A stretch of 64,000 bases of DNA. It comes from Lineus longissimus. Lineage: Eukaryota > Nemertea > Pilidiophora > Heteronemertea > Lineidae. A program made the position numbers and the translations under genes. The notes under the pieces are model-generated. The model was given only the letters and a program-made list of their open reading frames with translations, had not been told where the DNA came from and searched no databases. Below are positions 52,975 through 64,000 of this stretch, piece after piece (position 1 is the first letter of the stretch; the number at the start of each line of letters is the position of its first letter). The stretch is from contig NC_088312.1 of the NCBI RefSeq assembly GCF_910592395.1, forward strand, positions 10,540,001 through 10,604,000, in the 5' to 3' direction.

Positions 52975-55080
52975 TTTGGAGACTTGGCAATAAGATGGGT
53001 GTAACTAGTCGAGAGATAAATGATCAAACGGTGTACTGCGAACTTTTTCATATTTGAATATTTCAGATGCAAAAGGCACTAGATCCACACCAGATCTAAC
53101 TTTTCTGGTGTGACTTAAACGTTTTTGCCTTAAAAGTGGCATGTCAATAGATGATTTTTGATAGGATTATATGAGTTTTGCATTGGAAGGATTTGGTGTT
53201 CAGATTTGGGGTACTCTCTTAGAATTGTTAGCGGAAACAGGGTCACAATAGTAAAGGGTTGTAGTAAATGATTGAAATCCCTGGACAATATTGCACAGTG
53301 CTGGTAAACAGTTACAAAAACGAAGTGACATAATGTAGAACTTGTTTGTGGCATTGCGCATGTGCTCCAATCATGTCACGAACATGTCATCGAGGGGCCA
53401 AGTGAAGGCAGGAATGTGCCTGTGGTAGGATGCCTTCCTTGTTAAGGTTTTAGCAACTGTTGTGCCGTGTTGTGGCTGAGTTCCTGGTTCCTTGTTGATA
53501 GAATTAATAATGTGAACTTGATATGTTCATAGCTTCCGGGACCATAGTTTTATAAAGAAATGAAGTAGTTTATTGAAAGAAAGTTTTCCAATGAAGGAAG
53601 CTGGTACTCCAGATCATGACTGTGTCGATTGGCCGGTACTTCTTTTTTGTGTTTGTTTAGCAGTGTACTTGTACTGGCACTTGATAAATTTAAATATAGA
53701 ATAATTTATGTATAAATAAATGTAAATGGTGCTATTATCAAACAGTATTTTATATATCTATAAAAAATCAAACATCTGTTGCTCTTTTCTAGCCCTGTGC
53801 ATTGTTGATGATAATTTCTGTTGCTAATCTCCTCTGGAGACAAAATTATGTTTGTTTTCGTCTTTCTGCTACTGTGAGATTTTCAATAAGCAATGTGCAT
53901 TTATCGCTCTAAAAAAGCATTGATATTCGAAAAACAAATTTATTCCTAGGCCTGTGCAATTAAATTCACACTTGTAATTGAAGTGTTGTCATGTGCCATT
54001 GTTCGTATTGTATTTCTGCAAACTCAGAGTTTGTTTTATTGATTGAGGTTTTTATCAGTAAGTATCAAGCTGGAAGTCTCTCAAACTCATATCTTGTAAC
54101 AAACAATTCACTTAATTGTCCAAGGTTGGAAATGCAAAACAAAATCAATTCTCTAATGTTTAGCCCAGCATTAAAAGGTAGCTGCGCAAATTACATGTCC
54201 CACATCAAACCATAAAAAACAATGATTTCTTCCCTATTCTAATGAGAATATGGCATGGTGTTTTCCAAATGACTATGTTCGAAAACTTTTTAATCTGTGA
54301 GACTGTTTCACTGCCTGTGACTTTTATGCGGGTTGCAAAATATTCAAGCAAATTTCCCTTTAATCATCACGATATTGAATTTGATATAAAGTATAGAATA
54401 TAAGTACATGTAGAGAAGTGATTTATAATGCGAACATCTGTGATGGTATTCCAACGATACGGGTGTTTTATCAACAGCAGCAGTATTGATATCAAATTCA
54501 GGCACACAATCATTGATTTACACTCATGATTAAGAGATATTAAAAAAATGTATTAAAATTATGAAAATGAGTTGGGTTATTTTTTGAATCTGGTAGAATG
54601 ACATGTGCTGCCTTGTCTGCTTGTGTTTGACTTCACAAATAGAAAAGTGAACAGACCTGAAAAACTGCTGTTCACAATCCTCACCTTTGCAGTTCCCTGC
54701 TCGTAATAACATAAGGCCAGGTGCATATAAAATTTATGTTTCTCGACCCCGACTGCCCAAACTTTGGCCGTTGTCTAAAACAACTTTGAAGGACGAAGCA
54801 TCTACTGTCCAGACACATCCAGGCAGTTGGGACACATTTAGGACGACAGCTTCATTGAAATATAATTGTTGAGCATGGCTTGTGTCTTCCCTGACAAAGC
54901 CAGTCATAGTGATTTTATATGCATGGAGGATATCCTCACTAAAATCTTTGATAGTGACTCCACTGTTTTGTCACAACCAATGAAAGCCTGGCCTATGGCG
55001 ATCCTCAACATAACTTCAGAAACACCAATCATTGTTTTATGCACAGATCATCAGGGATTTCATTGAGGACATCATTCCCT
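52975..55080. other. Gene 3 3' UTR and spacer
   Basis: Contains AATAAA at 53715 as a plausible cleavage signal for gene 3. Otherwise AT-rich without a recognised gene. Confidence 0.5.
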
Positions 55081-55159
55081 ACTTGGTGTCATTACCGGTT
55101 AGGGTGCTGCCATGTCTCAGAAAGACAAAGTCACAACCAGTGGGTAAGGACCGGGGACT

Positions 55160-55390
55160 AAATGACAGACGGAAGGTCAAAGTGACGTCAATTTGAACTC
55201 GGCGGTTTCCGTGGATTTTTACGGAACTGGACGAAGCCGGCGCAAGAAATTTTCCATGATGTAATTGTAACGGGAATTCTGATTGGACAATTTTGGAGGT
55301 GTGTTACCACCCAACCAATAAAAAACGTCGAAACAGCCGGCTTTCGAGCTAGCGGGATTAGTGTGTCGTTTGTATGGAATGCATGACATG
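55160..55390 (+). promoter_or_regulatory. Putative promoter of gene 4
   Basis: A relatively GC-rich block with a consensus CRE TGACGTCA at 55183-55190, an inverted CCAAT (ATTGG) at 55282-55286 and a CCAAT at 55315-55319. It lies about 450-650 bp upstream of the predicted start codon. A TCTCTAG acceptor near 55747-55753 suggests a 5' UTR intron. Inference from motif content and position. Confidence 0.45.
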
Positions 55391-55831
55391 TCTATGTATG
55401 ATGCTAAGGAGTTGAAAAAGTAAACCGATTCAGAGTGAAATTCTCATCAGCGGTTTAAATATAGGACTTGTACATCACCTGCAGTAGACACGAACTGTAA
55501 ACTTTTCATTGTCATCTCCATGGATCGTTGTAAAGTGGCGTAAATAATCGTGCAAATCATTATCATAATCGAGATTTTTCCAAATCGAGTCTGGGGGCTG
55601 AGACTGTGCTGGTGCTGAGTCTGTAGTGTATGCATCTGCAGGACAGTGTATGTGTTGTGCATTTCAGTACATTTGTACAGTGGTGAGGCCTGTCAACCTT
55701 CGTCCGTAAAGCCCTTTCAATTCGATGCATATGAACACATTTCTTTTCTCTAGTCCTTGACTTTTATTTCTGAATCAAGCGATTGAATAGTAGTAGGGCC
55801 TATTGCTAACCTATGCCAACTTTATGCTGCT

Positions 55832-56173
55832 ATGCTGGTAGAAAACCCTCTGTTGATGGCCGACGAAGACCAGCAACCATTCCGTGACGAAGAGTCCCTC
55901 CGTTTTTTCTTTGGCTTGTCTAGTCGAGATGTGGCTACAAGGTCCCAGGCTCTTGATGTGATAACACAGACATTTGAACATTGGCTTGATGGCTATGGCA
56001 GTCCCACAAGAGAACACAGCCTATCTGACAATTGTAACGATTTGCCAAATAAGGATATAAAAAAGGGACAATCACTAGTTGTTGAACAGTTACCGGAATT
56101 ATTGCGGTTATCACTTACTTGTCCGTTCAGTGATGTACGCGAACGTTGCAGTAGTCTCCTGATTCGATTTGAG
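55832..56173 (+). CDS. Gene 4 exon 1
   Basis: 114 codons, donor GTGAGT at 56174, phase 0. Amphipathic helices; see the gene entry. Confidence 0.8.
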
Positions 56174-59100
56174 GTGAGTTTCAGTCTCCCTGCGGTCTTA
56201 TCAATTTGTTTATTTTTTTGGGGTCTTTTAGGTTAGAATAGTGGGTCAAATTAGGTTATGAATGATAAAAGCCAGTCCATTTTGTAGAGTGCAATACTAA
56301 TTGAATACATAGCCTCAAGCAACGTCTTGAATGAAATGAAAGTAGTTTTTGCAACACTGTGTTGCCTCATCAGACAAGAAGTCCACATTCTTTATAAAAA
56401 TTGGTCTTATCTTTGGTGGATTTTGTTATTGAGGTGAAAATACCAAACGGCCTGATGTCATGATGTTGCCGATGTTACCTGGCTCATTATGAATTTAAAA
56501 GCTTTGTCTAGAGACCATGTAGACTGCTGCTATTGCTATGCTTGCGGTATGCTAGCAGTACATTCACCAGTGGGAAATTCCATTCTGAACAAAGGGGGTG
56601 TGTCCAATACTTATGCAGGCACAACATTTTATTCATTATACCTTCAATTCATGTTTTTTCTAGAAATCTGTAGTGTGATATCAGGAATTAATTGCAAAAA
56701 TGCAAGGCAAGTTTAATAGTAAGGTGGTGTTTCTCTTTGCATGATATGACATGTAAATGGTATTTGAATAATTACCAAAGACAGTTCAAAGTACAGGCCC
56801 TACAATGTACCTAAGTGCGACATGACAGTTCAGTCAAGGCATTCGGCGCTAACCTGATTTGCTCGATTGGGTTCAAGCTGTTAAAAAAGTCTAAATACAG
56901 TAAATCGAAATGAAGGGTGACCACCTCATCTTGCTCTAGCCAGGGAACCCCTTTTTACCCCTTTGTGTTGAATGTATCTTCAACTAGATCATAGTTATAG
57001 ATGTCCTCTTACATTACTACTGCATGTATACCGTGTTCCGGACCTGCAATGTTTACAACCTACAAGTACACTTAGACCCATAACTAAAGACTATCTCATG
57101 AAACATGAAAATATGATCTCTCTGCCTCTTTTTTGCAGGAACGTGGAATAAGGTTGCCTCGTACTGTCAAGACAGAACCCACATCGTTTGTCCCTGAATC
57201 GGAGGTAAGAATCTCTTGATAGAAAAAATCCACCACAAGTACTGGAGCCTAAGAATATTGGTGAATAGGAAGGCGTTATAATGTGGTACTGGTACACCTG
57301 AAATTTCCCTGGTATTGCCTGAGCTTTTTGTGCAGATGAGTTTTTTACAAGTCTGACATACAGTACACTATTCAGTCTTAGAGAGAGAAGCCTAATTAGA
57401 ATCATCACTACGCTGATCATTAGTGTGCAAGTTGCATCTTTGTCGCAAGGCTTTCATGTATCACCAGTGTTGTCTGTAAAGACTGAAGACTCTGTGCAGT
57501 ATGGAAAACTAGATGGTAAGAAAAAGAGGTATATATTATTTATCACACATATTATTCTATTGACTATTGATTGATGTTCATGTAAATGTCAGTCTCTACA
57601 TCTATATAGCCTGGCTTGACAGTTCCATTTTTATACATGGTAATGATCAGTGAAAGACTTCAAATGATGATTGACTACCACCCTTGTTTAGCATTCTCAT
57701 TTTGCAGTTGCAGAGACGTCTTAGTCTATGCCCACACTGTCAAGAAACTATTCTGTTTTTGTCTGGCCTTTGTAGTGCATACATGGGATAGTGATGCGCA
57801 GAGGTCAATTTCCACATTGCCAAGAAACTAGACTTTATTTGTATGGCCTTTTAAGTGTTGCAGACTGCTTCATAATGTTTACAAGTCTATTCCCTCACTC
57901 TCAAGAAACATTTGTTTGACCTTTCTAATCTACATCAGTACATGTAACTGATCATGAATTATGCCATTTCCATTGCATAAATATAGCAATGTACTTTGTG
58001 TGCCTCGCCATGGCGAAAATAGCAGGTGGACTTGGTTTCTGAATGTTCTATGGAAGCCATTGCAATGGATTGATCTATGGTAATGTATGCGAGACTTATA
58101 AAAAAGTGACTGGTTGGTGCAGGATGATGTCACTGTCAGATGTAAATAGGGTGTGGGGACGTCTGCTCCGTTTTGGCGGCAGTCCATACATGGACTTGAT
58201 GCGAGCATGTGTTCGCTTAAAGTAGCTGACAATGCTGCATGATGCAACTTGACCATTCTCTCGTTTCTTAAAACATCTTGATCGAAGTAAATGATATTGT
58301 TATTTACTCTTTTCTATGGCTGAGAACTGAGAACAAGTTAGATTTTAATTCAGTTTTGTCCAGGTTGGCAGCAAAATCTCCGTACATGTAGGTTATCTAA
58401 CAAAAATATTCAGAATAAAACCTGCCCTCATTTACAAAAAAAAAATTATCCAGGATTCGTTATTCTACAGACCCAATAGACATGATAGATGTCATATCTA
58501 TTCATTGTTGATTTATTGTTGCCACACTCACAAACACACCTCCCGGCTCATCCAATCAGATCGAACAGATGAGACACACCACAACTGTGGCCAATGAGAT
58601 TTTGACATTGGATTTGGTCCAAGGTTACAAGTACACGTGGACTGGAAACAACACTTGTGACGCTCATAAATAACATGATTTTTTTATCGCTTGTTGCAAA
58701 TTCGCTACATTCTGGAACCGGTATTGAACCAGAACGCGGGATGTAGGTTTCGGGAAATTTCCATTTTGCAATTACCTGAAGTAAGACTGCCTCTGAAGTA
58801 ACAGTACATTGTAAACTTTTGTTTACCTCATACTCTCGAGCTAGACCGGCCCTGTAGCAGTACCAGTCAAAGTTCAATTATTACCATTCACCAATTCTCA
58901 GTCCAATCTCCATCTAGAAATAATTTTTTTTGAGATGTCTTATTTCCATTTAAGGTCTTTTGCAACTCTCCTTCTCTTTGACAAAAAGCCGGTGGTCAAA
59001 TTAAGGCTGAATATAGCGGGTGTAGTCAAACAGATATGTAATCAATCTGATCATTTCTTTTAGCTTAAAAAAACAATGTGAAAATCTGGCCTAGTAGCAC

Positions 59101-62100
59101 CGAACTCTGTGGTTTGACTTTGACATCAAATCGATGCATGAATCACTATCTTGTCCCTGTTTCATTTTGGTGACATCATCACATAATTATTTGTGGTTTA
59201 TTGACGTCAATCTATTGTTTATGATCTAATTGGTCCAATTGTTTGTAAGTGACAAATTTATATCTTCAAAGTCAAGGTCTATCACTCTATGAACTGTGGA
59301 AAATTATATGTAGAGATTATTCAAACCAATCAAGGTGTCCAGTTTGGATTTTCCGGTGTTTTGGATTTTAAAATTCGATAACTTTGTAAATGTTATATTT
59401 GTGCCTTTGCTGGTTTTGTGTCATTATTGAATATTCAAGATGCATGGAATACAACGGGGAGTAAGATCTTGTTTGAAAACTATAAATGAGTTATTTGGGG
59501 TGAGTGGTACAGTTTTGAGTTGGCCATCATCGGAAAGTTGGTGTGCTTGGCTGATTTACTGTACGTGTGGTCCTTCGCCAAGCTTTTGCCTTCAATTGGC
59601 TCCATTTCTTCCTTGTCAGTATAAATCAAAGATAAATATTTTTCTGAACTCAGATCGTACCAGAGCCACCATCTTCATATAAAAACACTCAATGTTCCAA
59701 ACCAGAAGAACTTTTAAAAATGAAAGCAAAAATGCTCAAATGTTTCTTTTCCAATTCTAACAAAAAGGGATGGGGGGGGGGTTCTGCTTGCTTTGATTTA
59801 AGGAATTAATACCGAGCTGGCGGTCATTGGTTGTATAATCAAGACCGCTCGGGTAGACCGAAAATGCAGTCCAAAACCCGAGGCGCTTCGCCGAGGGTTT
59901 TGGACGTAATTTGAGGTCTACCCGAGCGGTCTTGATTATACAACCAATGACCGACAGCGAGGTATTAATTTCTATTCTAAAAGGTTTCAAAATTAAACAA
60001 ATTAAATACGATTTGAAAGGTATATATGTTCCGTTTTCGTCAAAGAATGATCCAGCCTGGTGTCCGGAACTCCGCCATATTGTTGCTTGTGAAGATGACG
60101 TCAATTTTATACCTACCCAGGCGGTCATTGGTTACGATACCAAGACCGCTCCGATCAAAACGAGGCGTAATGTATTTTGTATTAGAAACAATGATATACT
60201 GTGACTAAGGCCTTTTAGAATATTGCTTTCAAAGTAACTTCTGGCCAACGATAATAAATTATCTTTTGTAAAGCAGATTTCGAGTTCTGCTGTGGACCCG
60301 ATTCATTAAAAAAAGGCACCAAGGCAAAAAGTATGAAAGAATGGCAAAGTTATTGTGAAAGAATGTTGACCATATTCTGTTTTTGTTTGTTTCAGGTTCA
60401 GCCAGTAGATTGTGATGATGAAGAGGTAAGATATAGTATTACAGTAAAACCTCTCTATTAAGGACAACCATGGGATTGTCCTTAATAGAGAGGTGTCCTG
60501 ATTAGAGAGGTCAAATTGAATGGAAACAATCAATTTGGGACCAAAACTGGTGTCCTTATAAGAGAGGTTGTCCTTAATAGAGCATATTCTTGTTCTTTTC
60601 TTCTTTTGCTTATACTAAAGTTATGGTGTTTGGTTATTTTCAAAGATATTTATTGATTTGAAATTTAACTTAAGTTGCGTGTTATTCTTTTAACGACCCT
60701 GCCTCGTTGTCTCTATCCCCTTTTAAGGTGTATCGTATACTCTAAATCTTCAAACACAATAACCTTGGTGGTCACGAAGCGGGTAGTGGGACCTCACCAT
60801 CACTGCCTAAATTGAACCCTGATTATCTCCTATCAAAGTAATCGAACGGTAGGCTTTATTTCCCATTTCATATCTCGGCCAACCGGAAAAATTTTAAAGT
60901 TCCGTTCTGGTGTAGCCCTCGACAAAATATGGGCCAGCACTGCGGATATTTTCATTGAGCTTAATTACATTGGATCAAATTCAAATCCCCAGGGCTGGAT
61001 TACCATGCATAAATCAATACTGAACAGCTCACTGGGTTTCTGAAAGCCAGTTGACCCAGTGTCGTGTTATGCCCCTAAGGCTTTTAATGTCTAATCTGCA
61101 CTTTGGCCTATAGGCCTAGTATAGTTTTATGGGCCTCCTCATCTTGTGACGATTCCTTCTCTGAATTGTCATCACTGGTGACATTGTTATATCAATACAG
61201 AGTTTGGTAAGCAGCCAGTTTGTAAACAATCATCAACTTATTTGTTAAAGAAAGTATGAACTGTCAGTGATATCAGCTTTGAGCCTTTGTTGTTGGTTCA
61301 TTTACAGTTACGCTATGTAGGACACACACAGTTTTCATCTCACTCAAAACTGGCTGAAGGGTGAGTGGTAATTTGATCTGTATGAAATGCTGGATTGATT
61401 AATGAGAAATTGGCCAATCAAGGAAATAATAGCTGGTATTATCGTCAAGTCTGTTTTCGTTAATTGCATGTACCATAACGGTAGGCCAACAACTGTTAGC
61501 TACAAATTACAGTAGAACCTCTCTATAAAGGACACCCACGTGACTGAAAAGTGCTGTCCTTAATAGAGAGGTGTCCTGATTAGAGAGGTCAAATTCCATG
61601 CATACAACCAATTTTGAACCAAAACTTGTGTCCTTAATGGAGAGGTTGTCCTTAATAAAGAGGTGTCTGTTAACGGAGGTTCCACTGTACTATATCAGCT
61701 ATGAAGCTGTATTCAAACAGTTAATATAAATAAATGAATTGTCCTATACTCACTGAACATACCACTGCAATTTTGTGCTCTCTGTCCATGATCTTGGCAT
61801 TTCAACTAACATGTTTTATTAGGTTATTTTCTTTCACTCCATCTTGTTATCACAATAGCTGAATAAGTTGTGGCCAATTTCAAATTCCCAGTTTTAAAAT
61901 TGTTTCGCAAGTTCTGTGAACAAGGATAAGGGCATGAGTTGATCAGTATTGCCTACATATACCATGGGACTTAGTGTCTTCTTTCTATTAATTGGTTAGA
62001 TTTGTCCGAGTATTAGTGGGCCCGAGACGATTGGGAACCAGTCTCATCGATTGAGGTAATGCTAATAGGGGCTGGTTTTGCTGATATCCACACTGCATGA

Positions 62101-63557
62101 TGATCTCCCGACTCCCACCCCATAATCCCCGCTGGAGATAATACAATTATTGTAAGAGGAACATGAAGTCTCTTTCTATGTCAAGATGCAGTTCTGTTCA
62201 GCCTCACTGTGACTTCCTCAGAAGCCAGTAATCCAAGCACTCGCTGGGATGTGGTGCAATGAGGAATTAGCTTACTTGAGTAGGACTAACTGTGGGGATG
62301 GGTAGGGGGGTATTACAATTAGTGGCATACTCCTCTGAAAGAAAATTGAAGAACTCGGTCAATGTTTGCAAGACCAACACCTTCATGCCAGCCTGGCCTT
62401 AATTGACTTGACATAAACTGTTTTGATAAAAACAAGCAATGGCTGACAGTGATATAATGGATTTTACTATTTACACATTAGGCCGACTCCTGTTCGATGA
62501 CCTGATCAGGTCACTGTGGTAATCGTATCATTGGGGCACGCACGTCAATAGCCGTTTATGATAATCCGCGGGGATCGGGTGGATCGTGTGAACGGCTGGG
62601 AATGCACTTTACCATTTATCATATTCCTACTTGCTGATGCTATTTGCCATCAGCAATACTTGGAGATCTCTCCACCAGCTCTTGGTCGATACAATTAGTT
62701 TAATGTGTGTGTGATGCGTTTTATGTCCTGATGAGGTCACTGTGAAATGTTTTCGTATAAATCAGTATTCTTGCCGACAAGTCCTAATAACGGAGTTCCA
62801 TCTGTTGGCAGAAGGTCAGGCACTGTGTCTCGATCAACTAATGACACTCGAAAAACCTGAAGTTCTGTTCAGGATACATTAGTTATGTTACTGTGTACAC
62901 AATTATCGACCATGGTGGAATGATTACACGCCAGGCCACCGTTATTGGGCATTGCATTGTGGTCAGGAGGGCTCTTCAGAGTGTAAACTCTATTAGGTTT
63001 GGGTTCGAGGAGCCAGTGCGAACTCCTTGTGGTATATAGGTCTGTTGACTCTCAGAATGAGATGCATATGAATTTTTTGTGGTTTTTTTACAACGACAGG
63101 TCGGGCGGGGGTGTTCATCAAAGGCCAGACTCAAAAGGGTTCCCCTGCCAACTTTCTCCTGAAAGGAGTCTACTTTTTTTATCCAAAAAATCATAATTTA
63201 CCCCACCACAGATGTCATTGACAAGCATCTGAATATTGCTTTAGATGGAGAGCATGGTATCGCCCTCAAAATGATGCTATCTTTATGGAAATCATCCTAC
63301 TCTTGAGAATGTATCAAAACCTTCTTTCAGTGCATTAGATATGAAGTTTAGAATAACTCATTAACGTTGTCAGTTTTCAGATGTTGCCATAAAGTTGTCA
63401 TCAGACAAGTCTTGAAAACGGCAGACGCGTTAATTTACACCCTAATGCTTCATTTGGAGTCTCTGTGCATTCTCATCATGAAATATTTCCAATACTTTGC
63501 GGATGATGATACAGTCTTGTGTGCTCTTGAGGCTGGGAGATGCGTTGGTGATGTCAG
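55832..63557 (+). CDS. Unrecognised helical protein, 5' part (3' partial)
   Basis: Five exons in consistent phase: 55832-56173, 57139-57204, 60396-60425, 61308-61360, 63381-63557; about 222 residues so far, open at the end. The start may be 55832 (MLVENPLL) or 55856 (MADEDQQPF). Exon 1 looks alpha-helical and HEAT/ARM-like: LRFFFGLSSRDVATRSQALD, VVEQLPELLRLSLTCPFSDV, RERCSSLLIRFE. Then come a basic linker with SFVPESE and an acidic DCDDEE, and exon 5 helices rich in Leu and Cys (ALIYTLMLHLESLCILIMKY). I cannot name the family. The alternation of helices suggests a large repeat scaffold. Later exons are less certain than the first two. Confidence 0.65.
57139..57204 (+). CDS. Gene 4 exon 2
   Basis: Acceptor TTTTTTGCAG, donor GTAAGA. 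Encodes ERGIRLPRTVKTEPTSFVPE and SE, phase 0 both sides. Confidence 0.75.
57205..59795. other. Gene 4 intron 2, left part
   Basis: No gene or repeat recognised before the interspersed element at 59796. Confidence 0.6.
59796..60224 (+). mobile_element. Hairpin-headed interspersed element, short copy
   Basis: Near-identical to 9284-9937 except that about 222 bp after GATGACGTCA are missing; the sequence resumes at ATTTTATACCTACCCAGGCG. The hairpin (59805-59969) is better preserved here than in the long copy (CAACCAATGACCGACAGCGA against CAACAAATGACAGGCAGCGA). Confidence 0.8.
60396..60425 (+). CDS. Gene 4 exon 3 (30-nt microexon)
   Basis: Acceptor TTTGTTTCAG, donor GTAAGA. Encodes VQPVDCDDEE, phase 0 both sides. 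It continues the acidic character of the end of exon 2. Confidence 0.55.
60440..60582 (-). mobile_element. TA-flanked MITE copy 10 (3' truncated)
   Basis: TACAGTAAAACCTCTCTATT to GTTGTCCTTAATAGAG, missing the last block. Starts 14 bases after the gene 4 exon 3 donor. Confidence 0.88.
61308..61360 (+). CDS. Gene 4 exon 4
   Basis: Acceptor TTTACAG, donor GTGAGT. Encodes LRYVGHTQFSSHSKLAE plus two bases of a glycine codon. Supported by splice sites and frame only. Confidence 0.55.
61508..61689 (-). mobile_element. TA-flanked MITE copy 11
   Basis: TACAGTAGAACCTCTCTATA to GGAGGTTCCACTGTA, 182 bp, intact ends, in gene 4 intron 4. Confidence 0.9.
61690..63380. other. Gene 4 intron 4, right part
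   Basis: No gene or repeat recognised; ends in the CAGTTTTCAG acceptor. Confidence 0.5.
63381..63557 (+). CDS. Gene 4 exon 5
   Basis: Acceptor GTTTTCAG, weak donor GTGCTA at 63558. In the frame set by exon 4 it encodes CCHKVVIRQVLKTADALIYT and a Leu-rich helix pair, then ADDDTVLCALEAGRCVGDV. Uninterrupted for 59 codons. The exon end is the least certain part. Confidence 0.5.
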
Positions 63558-64000
63558 GTGCTAAGTACCTGAAAGACTGAGTCCTGCTTCGGCAGTGCTG
63601 GGGATTTGCCGTTTCGTAAAATGATTTGCTTTGACATGTCTAAAATCTAAGGATTTCCGAATGTCCGAAAAATTGTGGTTTGGCTTGTTTAATTCAATGC
63701 TTGAAGTTGAATATTGCTGACCACTTGCCACTGGTCAAGGTCATAAGGTCAAAAGTCAAGGTCAAATGATTGCCAACTTTTCATTTGCCTGTGACTCCTG
63801 CCTTCATGGGCATCCATTTCATCCAAAATATTCTGTTTTACACCTCAGATTTCAGTCCACAGTTATTGATTTAAAACAATCATGGGTATGTTCCAGGCTC
63901 TTGATAGTCTATGGCATGTACATGTATCAATGGTATTCTGTCAAAGGATAATTCTGTCATTGAAATCAGGGGATGGTGATGCTAACTGATTTAGGCTGCG

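Noticed and set aside
1-64000. CRISPR arrays, operons, prokaryotic promoters or ribosome-binding sites
   Set aside because: The regular repeats are minisatellites without palindromic repeat-spacer structure, and the genes are spliced eukaryotic genes.

Overview
This window is animal nuclear DNA, not prokaryotic. Its real genes are split into short exons with GT/AG introns, introns reach about 10.7 kb, and the spacers are AT-rich and full of small transposons, SINEs and minisatellites. The proteins are animal orthologues. The repeat style suggests a marine invertebrate, perhaps a lophotrochozoan, but I cannot place it further from sequence alone.

Four genes can be modelled, and in each the reading frame carries across every junction. 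(1) TMTC2 (+ strand, coding exons 2-10 at 4822-22602) is the ER-membrane, TPR-repeat protein of the TMTC O-mannosyltransferase family; only its short first exon is missing, presumably upstream. (2) CEP43, also called FOP or FGFR1OP (- strand, 16 coding exons, 47897 down to 33460, 518 aa), is a centriole and basal-body protein. It contains an EF-hand pair of about 115 residues, encoded by three exons, that the human protein as I recall it lacks. (3) A 410-aa membrane-anchored protein (+ strand, nine exons, 48231-52974) carries a G-x-R-D-H-S-x-G-x-x-R-x-W motif of the CrtC/AttH lipocalin-like type. It is head-to-head with CEP43 across 333 bp. (4) The 5' part of an unrecognised helical protein (+ strand, five exons, 55832-63557) runs off the right end.

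Layout: 1-4821 is probably TMTC2 intron 1 and holds a large foldback element. TMTC2 follows to 22602. An 11-kb convergent spacer (22603-33459) is dominated by minisatellites and MITEs. CEP43 fills 33460-47897, then come gene 3, a quiet spacer and gene 4.

Mobile DNA: at least eleven copies of a roughly 180-bp TA-flanked MITE (mariner/pogo-like ends), one split by a 710-bp piggyBac-like element with TTAA duplications; two copies of a 370-bp MITE; two copies of a 430-650-bp hairpin-headed element, one internally deleted; foldback elements whose arms are themselves tandem repeats; tRNA-derived SINEs; and a repeat of three roughly 300-bp units ending in a palindrome. Several of these sit 10-30 bp from splice sites.

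The most interesting observations are the EF-hand-containing CEP43, the tandem duplication of a 3' splice site in gene 3 (the extra copy leads to an early stop), and the clustering of MITEs beside exons.
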